A DNA stretch of 64,000 bases from Glandiceps talaboti (GCF_964340395.1 NC_135562.1:22323718-22387717), one strand, 5' to 3'. Shown: positions 22,990 through 35,830, numbered from the stretch's first letter. The notes: generated by a model not told the origin, from the letters alone. A program made the numbers and translations.

Positions 22990-24350
22990 CTGTAAGGTTA
23001 TCGATTTCATTGATTAAATCATCATGTCGAGTTTGAGATAGATTAGATTGAAGGTTGATGATATAGATGGGTGTAGAAGTGGGTCACAAAGGCTGTCTTC
23101 AGGTAAGCCAGTTTTAACGGGAATGTGATTTGAAGTGTAAGAGACAAGCGTGACACATTGAGTGAGATCAGTCAGATAATCTTTATACCGTGATAGGGTA
23201 GTGGGGGTGGATGATATAGTGTTGACGTTTGTGAAGAAGAATATCATGATTCACAGAGTCAAATGTCTTTGATAAATCCGGCGTCAGGAAACAGGAAATT
23301 TTCTTTGCATACATGTTATCAAGAATATCGTCAGATACTCTTTGCTGTAGAGTTTCTGTAGAGTTGTTGTAGAATGCTTTGGTTGCAAACCAGAGAAGAT
23401 TGGGAGAATAATATTATTTCTTTCCAAATAGGCGCTTGTCATTCTTACCATTCTTGATGGGGACAATTGTAGCCTTTTTCACTGTATGGGCATGATACCC
23501 TGGATTATGAACATATTGAAAATGTGAGTCAGAGTGGCTAGCACTGACAGTTTAATCAAGTGTAAGTCAATGTCATCAGTGGAAGGTGATTTATTTGAGG
23601 CCTTTAGGATAATTCTGACTGGACATCCTCTTCCGAGGCAGTTTGTACGGCAATGCATGTTGTGAACCCAGACGTGAAAAGGCTCTTTGATGGTGATTGA
23701 TGTAGCTATCCAGGTATTGACTTTAGGATGAATATCTACTTTAGTTACTGGATCATAAGAACTTTTCAAGATCTTTGGAATACAGGAAAGTCTCAGTAAT
23801 AGTGTTTCGTTGACTTCGTCGCAATGACCAATGTTCTGTGATACATTGGAAGTCATGCAAGAATTTAATGCTGTCTATTTCATTAATGCAAATGAAATGA
23901 CGGGCAATTCGAGCAGCACGTCTGCGGTGTCCTTTTAGTGGTAGAATTATTTAGATCATGTAATGATCATGATCAGGTGATTTGATTGGTAAGAAACGTA
24001 GGTGTTAAGATGAAATCGACCAGTTTTGTGATTTTGTTTTGGCCATAATACGAATAGCACCATTGTGGATATCAAAAATTTAAGGAATCTTTTGAGATTC
24101 AGGTTTGAGGTTTGTTTAACACGTCGCAGTTAAAGTTATCGAGAATAGCAAAATTCGAGCAGAAGTATTGATACGCATATTCAATATTTGCAGAGAGTTG
24201 TTCTAGGCTAGAGATGGAAAAATACCACGGTGGATTGATTACATAACCAAGAGTGAAACTGAATGGTTTAGTCGCGACCCAGAGTTGTTCAATCTGATGG
24301 AAATCGTTGTTATCGGAACATAAGTTTGGTATTGTATTAACGAGATCAAA
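22990..24350 (-). pseudogene. L2/CR1-type LINE relic: endonuclease and RT, decayed
   Basis: On the minus strand from 24300 downwards, an APE-like endonuclease trace reads IEQLWVATKPFSFTLGYV, PPWYFSISSLEQL and AILDNFNCDVLN (the usual GDFN is now DNFN), then VDFILTP. From 23650 an RT trace follows: ASNKSPSTDDIDLHLIKL, LTHIFNMFIIQGIMP, LERNNI and LQPKHSTTT (from SGFRPKHST), LSRYKDYLTDLTQCVTL, and VKTGLPEDSL where QGSxLGPLLF is expected. The protein would work in target-primed reverse transcription. Many stops and frameshifts are present. The trace stops before the YADD box, about 60 bp from satellite D, so the 3' part is missing. Clade assignment (L2 or CR1 group) is by motif style only. Confidence 0.8.
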
Positions 24351-24419
24351 ACATGATTTTTATTGACTTCTGATAAGCTGAGCGCTATATTGAAAATCAG
24401 TTTACATTTTGAGAAAAAA

Positions 24420-26860
24420 AAATATTCTTTTGGTTTGGAAGTTTTTTTTTAAATGGAAATTCTGAATACATGCACATAAAGGTCATTAATATATTTATAT
24501 AATATTTGCGAGTGGTTGAAACAAGCATTTGTAAAAACGTTGGTAAAACAGTCCATTAAGGTGTAAAGGTCGCTTAACTTTTTCGGACAGTAAGTAATAC
24601 AGTCCTAGCATCATCTATTCATTATTTATGTTTAGGATACTGTTCGGATCGTTGCTATGTGTTTCTTCATGAAGGAAGCAGAACTAAATTCTGTCCTGGA
24701 ATGCCACTTCTGCATGTTCAGCTTTGCAAACTAATATTGGAGTCTAGAAGTTCTACAATGTTGAACGCCATCATATGAATCTGTCCTAAAGGTGTAGTTT
24801 ACCAGCAAAATTCTTACGATTTAAATCTCAAATGTACTAATTTGATAAAAATATATCTAACACAATGCGCTTAGAATCTTCATGTATGTAGTAGTTGGTT
24901 CACGTAAACGTTTTGTGACAAGTAGATGTATGGTAAACGTAAAAAAGTGCTAAAATTCCGGTTCGCTGAACTCTTGGATTTATATATTTAATATCAATGT
25001 GTGATAGTTCCAAAGTTTTCCGATCGAGCATAACCATTGGAGAAAATGAACGAATATTTCATTTTACCTTCTGTACCAGAATTTTATATTATAAGGTTTC
25101 TTTTTATCTCACCGTCCGTCCGTCCATCTGTTTGTATGTCGTGTTTTCACTCTCGTCACGGCGACAATGCGTCTGCATGATACTTCCTACACATTGGGTG
25201 TATCTACTAGGTTTTTTCAGCTATACGTGGAATTGAAGAATCTAAATGTTGCCATTCACTTCATACAACATCACTTTAGAAATCGATTATTTGCAGTCTG
25301 GCTAGAGTCTACCCTTAGGTCAATGTGACTATTTTCTCAGGGAGAAACGTCTGAGTCTAGAGAGTAATCATAGTATGTCGTGATACTATGTTTTTACGGA
25401 CGCTACACTCAATTTGAGTAGCATTCACAACACACACAGAGTATATGGTGAATTAACAGATAACTTGCCTGGGGCATGCAATTGCCACTACTGAACTTTG
25501 TCTGCACCTGGTATGCTTAGTTACAAATCTTGTAGCTTCTAACAAAGTAATAAAATGTAACGGTCTTATCAATTAGGTCTGAAGACGTAAACATGTTATG
25601 GGATATAGTGACAATTAGGTAAATATAGTGACCAAGATAAATCCATCATTAGTCAAACAAATGAGCATCGTCGTACACCACTCACTCTACACAAATACTG
25701 AATGAACAACTTCGTAAAAAATTATTTGTCGGCAAATACTTGAATATACTGATAAAATCATTAATGATATTGAACCTATATTAGTATCTCTGAAATGATG
25801 GTTTGTGGTGTTAATCTATTTCTGTTTTCAATATATACACGGCTGTCCTTACCCATTTCAACCAAACACACTGAAATTCTTAGAAAGGGAAAAGGAGAAT
25901 AAACTAAATGAAGACTGCTTCAAAGTAGGATGAGGGACAAAAGGAACTTTTTTGTGAATACAACAACCCTGAAGACATCATCATGTCAACTAAGTAGTTC
26001 TATTTCAGCCTACCTTATCAATGTTTAGAAATGGTCTCTTTAATCTATATCTTTTGAGTGTTAGTATATAATGCATTGTATACCACTATGTCACATGTAA
26101 ATGGTAAATACCTTGAGGATGTTGAACATAATGGAAATTCGCAATAACATCACTTGGATCTCACAAACAAGGCTAACATGTGTAATTTCACATTCAGTAA
26201 GTATTGGAATTGATGGTCGCATATAAAGCCTACATACACAGAGTCAATTTCCACTTTAAATAGAATACACATATTCCTATTTCAGACTCTATTATGCATT
26301 AAACATGACTACTTATCAACATATTTAATGGTGTTTTTTTCAAATCGTATGAAATACTAAAGTATGTCATTTAAACACTGTGTTGCGTCACTGGTTGATA
26401 CATGTACATCTAACCAGTACAGGATGTGTTCAGTAATAAGAATCATTCTCTGTTGTTAACTCAAGCAACAGTTGCTCGTATCTCCCTATCGAAGTAGCAT
26501 ATTATTTCATTTTACATAAAATCCGGTTCAAACTATTTTAGCCTACCTTTTTTGACTGACTGCCTCCTGTTAGCTTACATCAACACTGCACTGTGAATGA
26601 CGAATGCAAGGTACTCCACTGTCACTCAGAGATAATTAACTTTGCAGAGGATTCTGGGTAATTGGCGGATGTGGTCTGTAGTGTGATCAGGTTATACCAA
26701 GACCATGACGATGACAAAGGATGTAATGTGATTACAGTAAATTACTCTAATACGTAAATGATAAACAAATTACTTTATCGAAGTATCCTGGTGTATCGAT
26801 GAACAGGTTCTCATGTTATAAACAACTACCTGCAGAGTGTTCACCTCCCGTAAGGGGAGG
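24420..26860. other. Unassigned AT-rich sequence, 2.4 kb
   Basis: No convincing protein trace, RNA gene or array. A (CCGT)-like patch lies at 25111-25125. Confidence 0.5.
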
Positions 26861-26872
26861 TTATCTTACACT

Positions 26873-27046
<174 letters not shown>

Positions 27047-27060
27047 TGGACGTGCACGAT

Positions 27061-27285
27061 ATATCAAAAAGTGTTGAATCGATTATTTGAGTCTCTACAA
27101 TGGCTTCCTTTTCGAAAACGAATCATTTACAATGAAGCCGTTTTAATGTACAAAGTCCAGAATAGCCTGGCTCCAAATTATCTCAATGATTTTTAGAAGT
27201 ATTCAAGAAGTGCATACTCGTAATACACGTGCTGCAGCCAGAGATGTAAAGGGTATATGTTTGAAGTGGTGTTTTCTTCTGTGAT
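27061..27285 (+). pseudogene. LINE RT C-terminal fragment (L2/CR1 group)
   Basis: The trace reads LNRLFESLQWLPFRKRIIYN then VLMYKVQNSLAPNYLNDF, followed after a stop and frame change by HTRNTRAAARDVKGICLKW. The order L-x-WLPxRxRI, then MYKxxNxLAPxYLxD, then TRxxRxA is characteristic of the region after the RT thumb in L2/CR1/Jockey-group LINEs. Only this about 220-bp scrap is left, directly beside the microsatellite. Confidence 0.8.
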
Positions 27286-27299
27286 ACATACCACACAGA

Positions 27300-28140
27300 A
27301 ACGAGCCGCTTGTATTTAATAAACAAAACAAAATGAAACATAAAAGACGAAAATATAATTACAAAAAATCAGGCCAGACGAAGGCATGGAAATATTGGTG
27401 GTAAAAAATAATCTTTGCTACATCTTTAGATTGATACATTATTGACTGGTTACCAGTTGATGAGTTGTAATAAAATGTAAGCACTGTCTTATCTCTTTAT
27501 CTTAAAATCATAGTTTGCGTAGTAGTACAGTTTTAGGAAAGGTGAAGTAAAGGAAAGAAAGAAGAAGTACAACATATTTTATGACAAGACTAAGACATCA
27601 TCTAACAAAAAAAAATAGTATGGGATAACAAGACCATGCGGAAATATTTTTTTGTGTGGGATACTAAAATGGTTGAAATGATATATCTTGCTGACTTTGT
27701 AATCAATCTTCATGACATTCCGTTCCAATACCTCTTATTGTTAGTTGATTAATAATGAATCGATCTAATACATCTAATGGAATTTCTCAAACCTCGTCAT
27801 TAGTGAAACATGTGTTGAGTGAAGTCTTATTCTCCAAAGGTCCATAAAAGGTAGAAAGTGACTACGTCATTTTCCATTATAATGGTAAAGCATACGTCAA
27901 CATAAAGGGTTACCCTCACAGCTAGTACTTTGGGTGAAAGTGTTCAATATTGAACTTTTACACACTGACACTCTTTTAAAATTGGAAACCAACCAAGCAA
28001 CAAATTGACCTCTCTTAATGACTTACAACACCGCTGGCTATAAGGAAAGTATTTCCGTTTGACGAACACGAATTCTTGTCATCATAATGGTATCGTCACT
28101 GGGTGTTAAGTATTCACAAATATCCATTACGACCGAAATG
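27300..28140. other. Unassigned AT-rich sequence
   Basis: May include LINE 3' untranslated sequence at its start. Nothing else recognised. Confidence 0.45.
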
Positions 28141-28150
28141 TGGTCCCCTA

Positions 28151-28536
28151 GGGAGCCTTCAGTATTTACAGGGGGGGCGGAGGAATCGGGGCGTGGGTCA
28201 CATTTTACAAACAGGTTCTCGGGGGAGGGTCATATTTTGCATTACAATATTTTTTTTTTGGGGGGGGGGTCACATTTTACAATCCGTAGTTTTGTGACCA
28301 AATTGAAGAATCAATTATTGTAAATTTGTTTTGTGTGTTTTGATATGTAAAAGTGAAATGAGCATTCAACATTTATTTTTACGAGTACTTTACATGCCAA
28401 AATACAAAAATAAAAATACATATATTGTAAGAAAATTGTTAAATAAAACGATGCATTTTGTTGAGTGTGCCGCCTCACTTTATCACTCACACTGTCCGTG
28501 AATGTTGTTGTTAAAATATGATGGTGGTGGTAGCAG

Positions 28537-28610
<74 letters not shown>

Positions 28611-28897
28611 GTGTATGATTATAAGAGAAAGGTCACTTGCCATTTTTTTTACTGTTTGTCATTTTATATGTACAATATTGCTTTCTAATACAGAGTCAAA
28701 ACCATTTAATTTGTATGTATACATATAATGGGAATATTGATTAACGTTCAGTATATGCAATTGTCATGTTTTACAAAATGGGACAAAGGGGAGGGTCACT
28801 TTTTGCAAATGGAGAATGGGAGGAGGGTCATGGCTTTCTTAACAGACCATGTGTGATTTCCTCCGGCCCTCCCCCCTTGTAAATACTGAAGGCTCCC
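28151..28897. mobile_element. DNA transposon with G-rich termini (MITE-A), copy 1
   Basis: Left terminus gggagccttcagtatttaca followed by a G run; the right end is its near-exact reverse complement (ttgtaaatactgaaggctccc, ending 28897). The flanking trinucleotides CTA and TTA share TA, compatible with a TA or TWA target duplication (Tc1/mariner or Harbinger style). The interior repeats gggagggtcacattttac, reading inward from both ends, and carries (GAT)n at 28537-28607. No transposase trace. The same termini occur at 52668 and 53654. Confidence 0.8.
28537..28607. repeat. (GAT)n microsatellite
   Basis: About 23 trinucleotide units inside MITE-A copy 1. The polyhistidine open frame on the minus strand is an artefact of it. 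Confidence 0.97.
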
Positions 28898-28927
28898 TTA
28901 GCACATTTTTGTTTGGCCTTCTTTTTG

Positions 28928-30353
28928 CACAATATTGCAATAGTTACTAATATAAGTCATCACAATATTACAACAGTTACTAAGTCATCACTATATTACA
29001 ACAGTTACTAAGTCATCACAATATTACAACAGTTACTAAGTCATTACAATATTACAACAGTTACTAAGTCATCACAATATTACAACAGTTACTAAGTCAT
29101 CACAATATTACAACTTAGTAATCACAATACTACAACAGTTACTAAGTCATCACAATATTACAACAGTTACTAAGTCATCACAATATTACAACAGTTACTA
29201 AGTCATCACAATATCACAAGTTACCAAGTCATCACAAAATTACAAGTTACTAAGTCATCACAATATTACAACAGTTACTAAGTCATCACAATATTACAAC
29301 AGTTACTAAGTCATCACAGTATTACAACAGTTACCAAGTCATCACAATATTACAACAGTTACCAAGTCATCACAATATTACAAGTTACTAAGTCATCACA
29401 ATATTACAACAGTTACTAAGTCATCACAGTATTACAACAGTTACTAAGTCATCACAATATTACAAGTTACTAAGTCATCACAATATTACAACAGTTACTA
29501 AGTCATCACAGTATTACAACAGTTACCAAGTCATCACAATATTACAACAGTTACTAAGTCATCACAGTATTACAACAGTTACCAAGTCATCAAAATATTA
29601 TAAGTTACTAAGTCATGTTTTCCCCCAACGTCAATAACGTCAACACGTGGTTTCATATGCAAAAGCTAAATTATTATATCGTATGGAGCCAATAACTCGG
29701 ATGACATGGAAATGAGTGAATGCTCAAAAACTGTAGAAACATATAACAATATTACAACAGTTACTAAGTCATCACAATATTACAACAGTTACTAAGTCAT
29801 CACAATATTACAACAGTTACTAAGTCATCACAATATTACAAGTTACCAAGTCATCACAATATTACAAGTTACTAAGTCATCACAATATTACAACAGTTAC
29901 TAAGTCATCACAATATTACAACAGTTACTAAGTCATCACAATATTACAACAGTTACTAAGTCATCACAGTATTACAAGTTACCAAGTCATCACAACATTA
30001 CAACAGTTACAAAGTCATCACAGTATTACAAGTTACCAAGTCATCACAATATTACAACAGTTACTAAGTCATCACAATATTACAAGTTACCAAGTCATCA
30101 CAATATTACAACAGTTACTAAGTCATCACAATATTACAACAGTTACTAAGTCATCACAGTATTACAACAGTTTGTAAGTCATCACAGTATTACAACAGTT
30201 TGTAAGTCATCACAATATTACAAGTTACTAAGTCATCACAATATTACAACAGTTACTAAGTCATCACAGTATTACAACAGTTACCAAGTCATCACAATAT
30301 TACAACAGTTACTAAGTCATCACAGTATTACAAGTTACCAAGTCATCACAATA
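28928..30353 (+). repeat. Satellite E: 28-bp unit with 24-bp variant, about 48 copies
   Basis: The unit is cacaatattacaacagttac followed by taagtcat. A shorter variant lacks acag (tacaagttac). Common substitutions are gtatta for atatta, and accaag for actaag. The array is interrupted by 129 bp of unrelated sequence at 29617-29745, then resumes. It starts 30 bp after MITE-A ends. Confidence 0.96.
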
Positions 30354-30374
30354 TTATTATTATTGTGATGACTT
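30340..30374. repeat. 14-bp perfect hairpin at the satellite E/F junction
   Basis: aagtcatcacaata pairs exactly with tattgtgatgactt across a 7-nt loop (30354-30360). The left arm is the end of a satellite E unit. The right arm leads straight into the first acttag of satellite F. Confidence 0.9.
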
Positions 30375-31791
30375 AGTCCGTTAAATGTCATACTTTAACA
30401 TAAGGAGTAGAATTAGTCTGTTAAATGTCATACTTTAACATAAGTAGTAGACTTAGTATGTTAAATGTCATACTTTAACATAAGTAGTAGACTTAGTCTG
30501 TTAAATGTCATACTTTAACATAAGGAGTAGACTTAGTCTGTTAAATGTAATACTTTAACATAAGTAGTAGACTTAGTCCGTTAAATGCCATACTTTAACA
30601 TAAGGAGTAGACTTAGTCTGTTAAATGTCATACTTTAACATAAGTAGTAGACTTAGTCCGTTAAATGTCATACTTTATCATAAGTAGTAGACTTAGTCCA
30701 TTAAATGTCATACTTTAACATAAGTAGTAGACTTAGTCTGTTAAATATCATACTCTAACATAAGTAGTAGACTTAGTCCGTTAAATGTCATACTTTAACA
30801 TAAGTAGTAGAATTAGTCTATTAAATATCATACTTTAACATAAGTAGTAGACTTAGTCTGTTAAATATCATACTCTAACATAAGTAGTAGACTTAGTCCG
30901 TTAAATGTCATACTTTAACATAAGTAGTAGACTTAGTCTGTTAAATGTCATACTTTAACATAAGTAGTAGACTTAGTCTGATAAATGTCATACTTTAACA
31001 TAAGTAGTAGACTTAGTCTGTTAAATGTCATACTTTAACATAAGTAGTAGACTTAGTCTGTTAAATGTCATACTTTAACATAAGTAGTAGACTTAGTTTG
31101 TTAAATGTCATACTTTAACATAAGTAGTAGACTTAGTCTGATAAATGTCATACTTTATCATAAGTAGTAGACTTAGTCCATTAAATGTCATACTTTAACA
31201 TAAGTAGTAGACTTAGTCTGTTAAATGTCATACTTTAACATAAGTAGTAGACTTAGTTTGTTAAATGTCATACTTTAACATAAGTAGTAGACTTAGTTTG
31301 TTAAATGTCATACTTTAACATAAGTAGTAGACTTAGTCTGTTAAATATCATACTTTAACATAAGTAGTAGACTTAGTTTGTTAAATGTCATACTTTAACA
31401 TAAGTAGTAGACTTAGTCTGTTAAATATCATACTTTAACATAAGTAGTAGACTTAGTCCGTTAAATGTCATACTTTTACATAAGGAGTAGAATTAGTCTG
31501 TTAAATGTCATACTTTAACATAAGTAGTAGACTTAGTCCGTTAAATGTCATACTTTTACATAAGGAGTAGAATTAGTCTGTTAAATGTCATACTTTATCA
31601 TAAGTAGTAGACTTAGTCTGTTAAATGTCATACTTTAACATAAGTAGTAGACTTAGTCTGTTAAATGTCATACTTTAACATAAGTAGTAGACTTAGTTTG
31701 TTAAATATCATACTTTAACATAAGTAGTAGACTTAGTCTGTTAAATGTCATACTTTAACATAAGTAGTAGACTTAGTTTGTTAAATGTCAT
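30369..31791 (+). repeat. Satellite F: 40-bp unit, about 35 copies
   Basis: The unit is acttagtctgttaaatgtca followed by tactttaacataagtagtag. Exact 40-bp spacing throughout. Variants include ccg/ctg/ttg/cca, atatca, tttatca and taaggag. It ends abruptly at ttaaatgtcataaatgtcg. Confidence 0.97.
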
Positions 31792-32590
31792 AAATGTCGT
31801 CTTGACGCCTTTGTATGTTGTATATCTTTTAATACTACTTCAGCTCATGCAAACAAAGTGAAAAAGCTACAAAATATAATGTACTTGACAAAAAGGGCAT
31901 ATCACCGTGTCAATTCTATCTGATTTATATCTGCTCACTCAGCAATCTTAGCCGTCAAGTCAGCAGGGCGCCCTCCAAGCCGACCACGGTATAATGACGT
32001 ACAAAGGTACTATTACGAATTGTAACTAATAGGTCCTTATGTGTCAGTCAGTAGTAACTACACGAATAGTTTTTCAACTTTTAATGTGTACATGAAATGC
32101 TAGTAATTTTATGACCTTTGTGTGGTTATTTTAGCCTATAAGCAAAGGGAAACTTGTCTCACTATAGTAAAAAATAACCCTGACATGAGAAGTTGTCTGT
32201 CCCAGAGCAACTCAGAGGAGTGCTTTTGAATTGCATATCAATAGGGACCGACTTCTTCCTTTTTGAGCATCTTTACGGAATTAGTCTCATGACAACAGTC
32301 ACGATGGCAAGTTTTTTTTCACCCCAGAAATCGACGTACATACTACGGAGGAACCGCAAGTACTCACACTTACACTATTCCAGTACATCAAATGAACGGT
32401 CACGCAAATGAATACTTCTTCCAGGCATGGTAACTTCCATATATCGTACATACAAGTTACAACGGATGCAGTACCCACAATTTGTCACTTTATATACGTA
32501 GTCACTAGCATTGATGTCAAGTCACGATGGTAATGAATGAGTTGCAATTGGTAATCAGTAGCTACACATCAGTCATATGGTAATGACAAG
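31792..32590. other. Unassigned sequence
   Basis: No gene trace or array seen. Confidence 0.5.
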
Positions 32591-32599
32591 AACTGATTA

Positions 32600-32960
32600 G
32601 ACTTTGGTAAACTTACAATGAATATTAATGAGCATTTGCATAGTTGATGCGTTTAAGTAATTAGGCTATATTGTACGAGTTTGTGTGCATACGTCAAATT
32701 CAATATAACTTGACAATTTAGTAACGATACCCAAGCAAATGTGTCCGATAAAGTTTGTTAATTTAGCTCATAGTTTTAATGAGTAATTTGCATAATTAAT
32801 GCAACTTTGAATTTCAGATATTTCAGTATATGTATTGATGATAAAGAAGAACATATGTCCTTTAAAGTTTGACATCGTTTTATACTCATACAGGTTATTT
32901 GCATAATTAATGATTTTTCGATAATTAGACAATACCTTAAGTATGCAAGTATAAAATAAT
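32600..32960 (+). mobile_element. Dispersed (TGTC)n-linked family, copy 3, without microsatellite
   Basis: Shares agtaattaggctatatt, caattaatataact-like and gtgtccgataaagtttgtta blocks with 9780-9930. It shows at least two internal subunits, each ending in tttgcataattaatg (about 32795 and 32900). The (TGTC)n part is missing. Confidence 0.55.
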
Positions 32961-33430
32961 TAACTTTTCAATTACGATGTACATCATCAATTCTACATAT
33001 AGCTCACAAAGTCTATGGTCTTGCCCTTTCAGGATGCAATCAGTTTAAATCCGGTTTACAAAATGTGACAATATAGGGTAGGCCTTTAGACAGTTCTTTG
33101 CTCCTTGACATTTACGCTTGATTAGTCATACTTGTAATCTTTACACTGTGTCGATTTGGTCATAAATCCTTTGGGAGATATTAGTGTGTCTGATGTGCTT
33201 AAACGAACTAGGCACCTAGTCATAGAATTATGCACTAATATTGACTGAAATTGCACTGAGATTGCAAAGGACACGCAAAGAGTCAAATAACGTTTCAGCA
33301 CATTGCTATTCTCAGTGCGTCGACCTTAAGGGCATAGCTGAGAATAATTAACGATTGTCAATGCAATCCTGGAGCGCAAGTGTTAACAACATTATTTCGC
33401 CTTTAACTGCTGCAGTTTGACATTGAAGGT
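32961..33430. other. Unassigned sequence
   Basis: No feature recognised. Confidence 0.5.
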
Positions 33431-33699
33431 ATGTAGCTTTGGTTACGCCTTGTACACGAGAGTTTGAAATATTGATGACAATCCTATTATTTCACGACGT
33501 GTATCCACCGGGAATAGTGTTGCCAATTACCAACAGTGAATTAAATCGTGAAACCTGTACTGTCGTATGTACAGATGTCGTCAGCAATGTCCTGCAAATA
33601 ACAAATAATCAAAGTATAAAACTGCATGGAAGCTCTGGGGAAATAAGCCAGATGGGAAAAACAACGTTCAGAAAATTCTAGACAAGTACAGTCAGAAGA

Positions 33700-34885
33700 A
33701 CCATTGATATGGAAGAATGTACTCGGCAAAAAAGGTTAATAAGGGTGCATGATGTGCTCAACATTATTGCCGCCAAAACCAATGAAAGATCACCACCAGC
33801 TTAAAAACTGGAGACCAGTGTCACTTCTTAAGTCTAGTTATAAAATTGGCAGCAGGCTCGGTGCATTGCGAAAAGAATTGAAAATATCTTCCAAGATATA
33901 GTGTACGTTGACCAGTCGGCATTTGACAGGCAAATAGTTGACAACATACATTTAATTTTGGACATGTCTGAAAACAGTTGCCAATCAGGAGAAATGATAA
34001 TATGGATTTAGAAAAACATTCAACACATTGGAATGGAGCTTTATGCTGAACGCTTTATATTTTTACAACTTTAGCGACTCTTTTAATAGTAAGTGAATTT
34101 TAAAGCGATATTGAAAGTTGTGTGCTTAACAACGGTTACTCCACAGGGTGGTTTCTGTAGAAAGATAAATTCGTCAAGGATGTCGTCCTCTATCTACTGG
34201 TGTATTTGCCATAACAATAGAAGTTTTAGCAGTTTCAGTATGTTCCAAATAAATAACCAAATAGAAGAAATAGTGTTAAATTACCTAGCAATGGACTAAC
34301 CAGTTTATGGATTCGTGGACGATACACCACTTTGACACTAAGGGACGATCGCACAATGTCGCACTTTTTAACATTAATAATAAACGAACTTTGTTTCAAA
34401 TCTTGTGTAGGTTACGAATTCAATTTTCCTCCCATCAGAATAGTGCAAGGTCTCAGTTATTCACCTTTCCTTGGACAAGAAATACACTTCTAATTCATTA
34501 AATACTCTAATTAATGACCTCGATCAAGTTTTTTTAAAATGAATTATATCAACTTGCAACTACAAAACAAAGCTTTGAAGCTTACCCTCGCTGTTCGCAT
34601 TATTAAAATATGGTTATCTTGGGGAATAAGCGACAAAAGGAAGACTGGATTTTTTTGCTAAGATGTAACCACACTGTTAACAAACTGTATATCACTTTTA
34701 CCACTTTTTTATCAGGATGTTTTGACGCTTTTAACAGTTTTGAAGCTCCAAGTAAATTTCAGGTAGTTGTGTCACAGATTTCATGGAACAACGAAAACTT
34801 ATTAGTAGGTGAACATTTTGTTGTTATAAAGAATGACTAAACAGAGGTGGCCAATATATTTACGATTTACTTGAGGATGGTAAAT
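33700..34885 (+). pseudogene. L1/Tx1-type LINE RT relic, 5' and central part
   Basis: Multi-frame RT trace in order: a degraded NWRPVSLL-like start (near 33800), then RIENIFQDIVYVDQSAF and DNIHLILDM (33850-33970); LEWSFMLNALYFYNFSDSF with KTFN in place of KAFD, so the first catalytic aspartate is lost (34010-34085); a VTPQGG/GCPLS region (34140-34190); the catalytic FVDD box at 34312-34323 followed by TLTLRDDRTM after a 1-base slip; and a thumb/connection trace ending SQISWNNENLLVGEHF (34770-34820) and a DLLEDGKF-like block. The NDLxxxxGKF and YKIxxK style matches the Tx1 branch of L1. The trace stops at the (TTTA)n tail of an opposite-strand LINE and seems to resume beyond it at about 35640. 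Dead. Confidence 0.78.
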
Positions 34886-34916
34886 TTATCTATTTATTTA
34901 TTTATTTATTTTTAAT

Positions 34917-34983
<67 letters not shown>

Positions 34984-34984
34984 C
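34886..34984. repeat. (TTTA)n, 3' tail of a minus-strand LINE
   Basis: About 24 tetranucleotide units. On the minus strand this is (TAAA)n directly after a segment reading GLAPVGLPVNK, as in LINEs that end in short A-rich tandem repeats. Confidence 0.9.
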
Positions 34985-35620
34985 TGGAAGACCAACGGGA
35001 GCAAGTCCCATTTACAGGCGCCTAAAAATGAAGAAAAAGATAAGTCTACGAAACAAACAAAACTAACTAAATGCACATAAAGACACGTTACAAGGCAAAT
35101 ATATAAAAATCAATCTTGCTAGGTGGACTTGAAATGACAATCTTGCAAGATTGCATTTTTATAATTTCTCAGAGATAAGTTAAAGTCAATATTCGAAATA
35201 CTACAACAAAGACCATTATAAGTTTTCATACATCTCTGAATGTAACAGTGTATTAATAACATTAATTCTACTGACATCACTTCTAAAAACAAGTAAAACT
35301 TCTAGTTCTAACACTAAAACGTAACTTAGAGAGAATATACGGACTACCATAAACATTATTTACACACTTGTATACGAATACCATGTCTAAAAACATCCCC
35401 CGCTGAGAGAGCATTGGCAAATCGAAAAATTCGCATGATTGTGCATAATTATGACGGTTAAAAATGATCCCGGTTTTGTAACAATGAAATTTGATGAATT
35501 TCTCCAGAACGCCTGTGGTTTCTTTTGCCAAGGGGATCAAACGATTGAGTCGTATTCCAGAACAGTGCTGACATAGGTAACATAGAAAGTTTTAATAGAA
35601 TGTATGCAAGAGAAATAATG
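34985..35620 (-). pseudogene. 5'-truncated LINE, RT C-terminus and 3' end
   Basis: Minus-strand trace: YVSTVLEYDSIVW with a frame slip, PLAKETTGVLEKFIKFHC, then FFDLPMLSQRGMFLDMVFVY and KCVNNVYGSPYILSKL. This is the post-RT region of Jockey/CR1-like LINEs (LxLxSLxxRRxxxDxxxxYKxxN). A 3' part follows with MGLAPVGLPVNK and then (TAAA)n. The 5' side ends around 35620, where sequence resembling the surrounding L1/Tx1 element resumes. It therefore inserted into that element in antisense orientation. Confidence 0.75.
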
Positions 35621-35629
35621 GAGAATATA

Positions 35630-35830
35630 TTGAGAAATATAAAATCCACTTCAATTTTATCATATATTAGGTATCCATAATGCGATTCCACAAAATAAAT
35701 GGCACCCCATAGATGTGAACGTCATTCAGATAAATATGATCGACTTTGGAAACGGTGAAACAAGGGATTTCTATAGGTTATATGTGAACGAGAAATGTAT
35801 TTCGTCATCATCAGAATCACAGATCCTTTG
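35630..35830 (+). pseudogene. Probable continuation of the L1/Tx1-type LINE relic
   Basis: The + strand reads EKYKIHFNF, then GIHNAIPQNKW, then INMIDFGNGETRDFY. The first two fit the (Y/F)xxxYxIxxNFLxYxGxxxAIPxxW segment that follows GKF in Tx1-type RTs, with the right spacing if 34886-35620 is removed. The remainder, up to satellite G, is not recognised. Confidence 0.5.
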
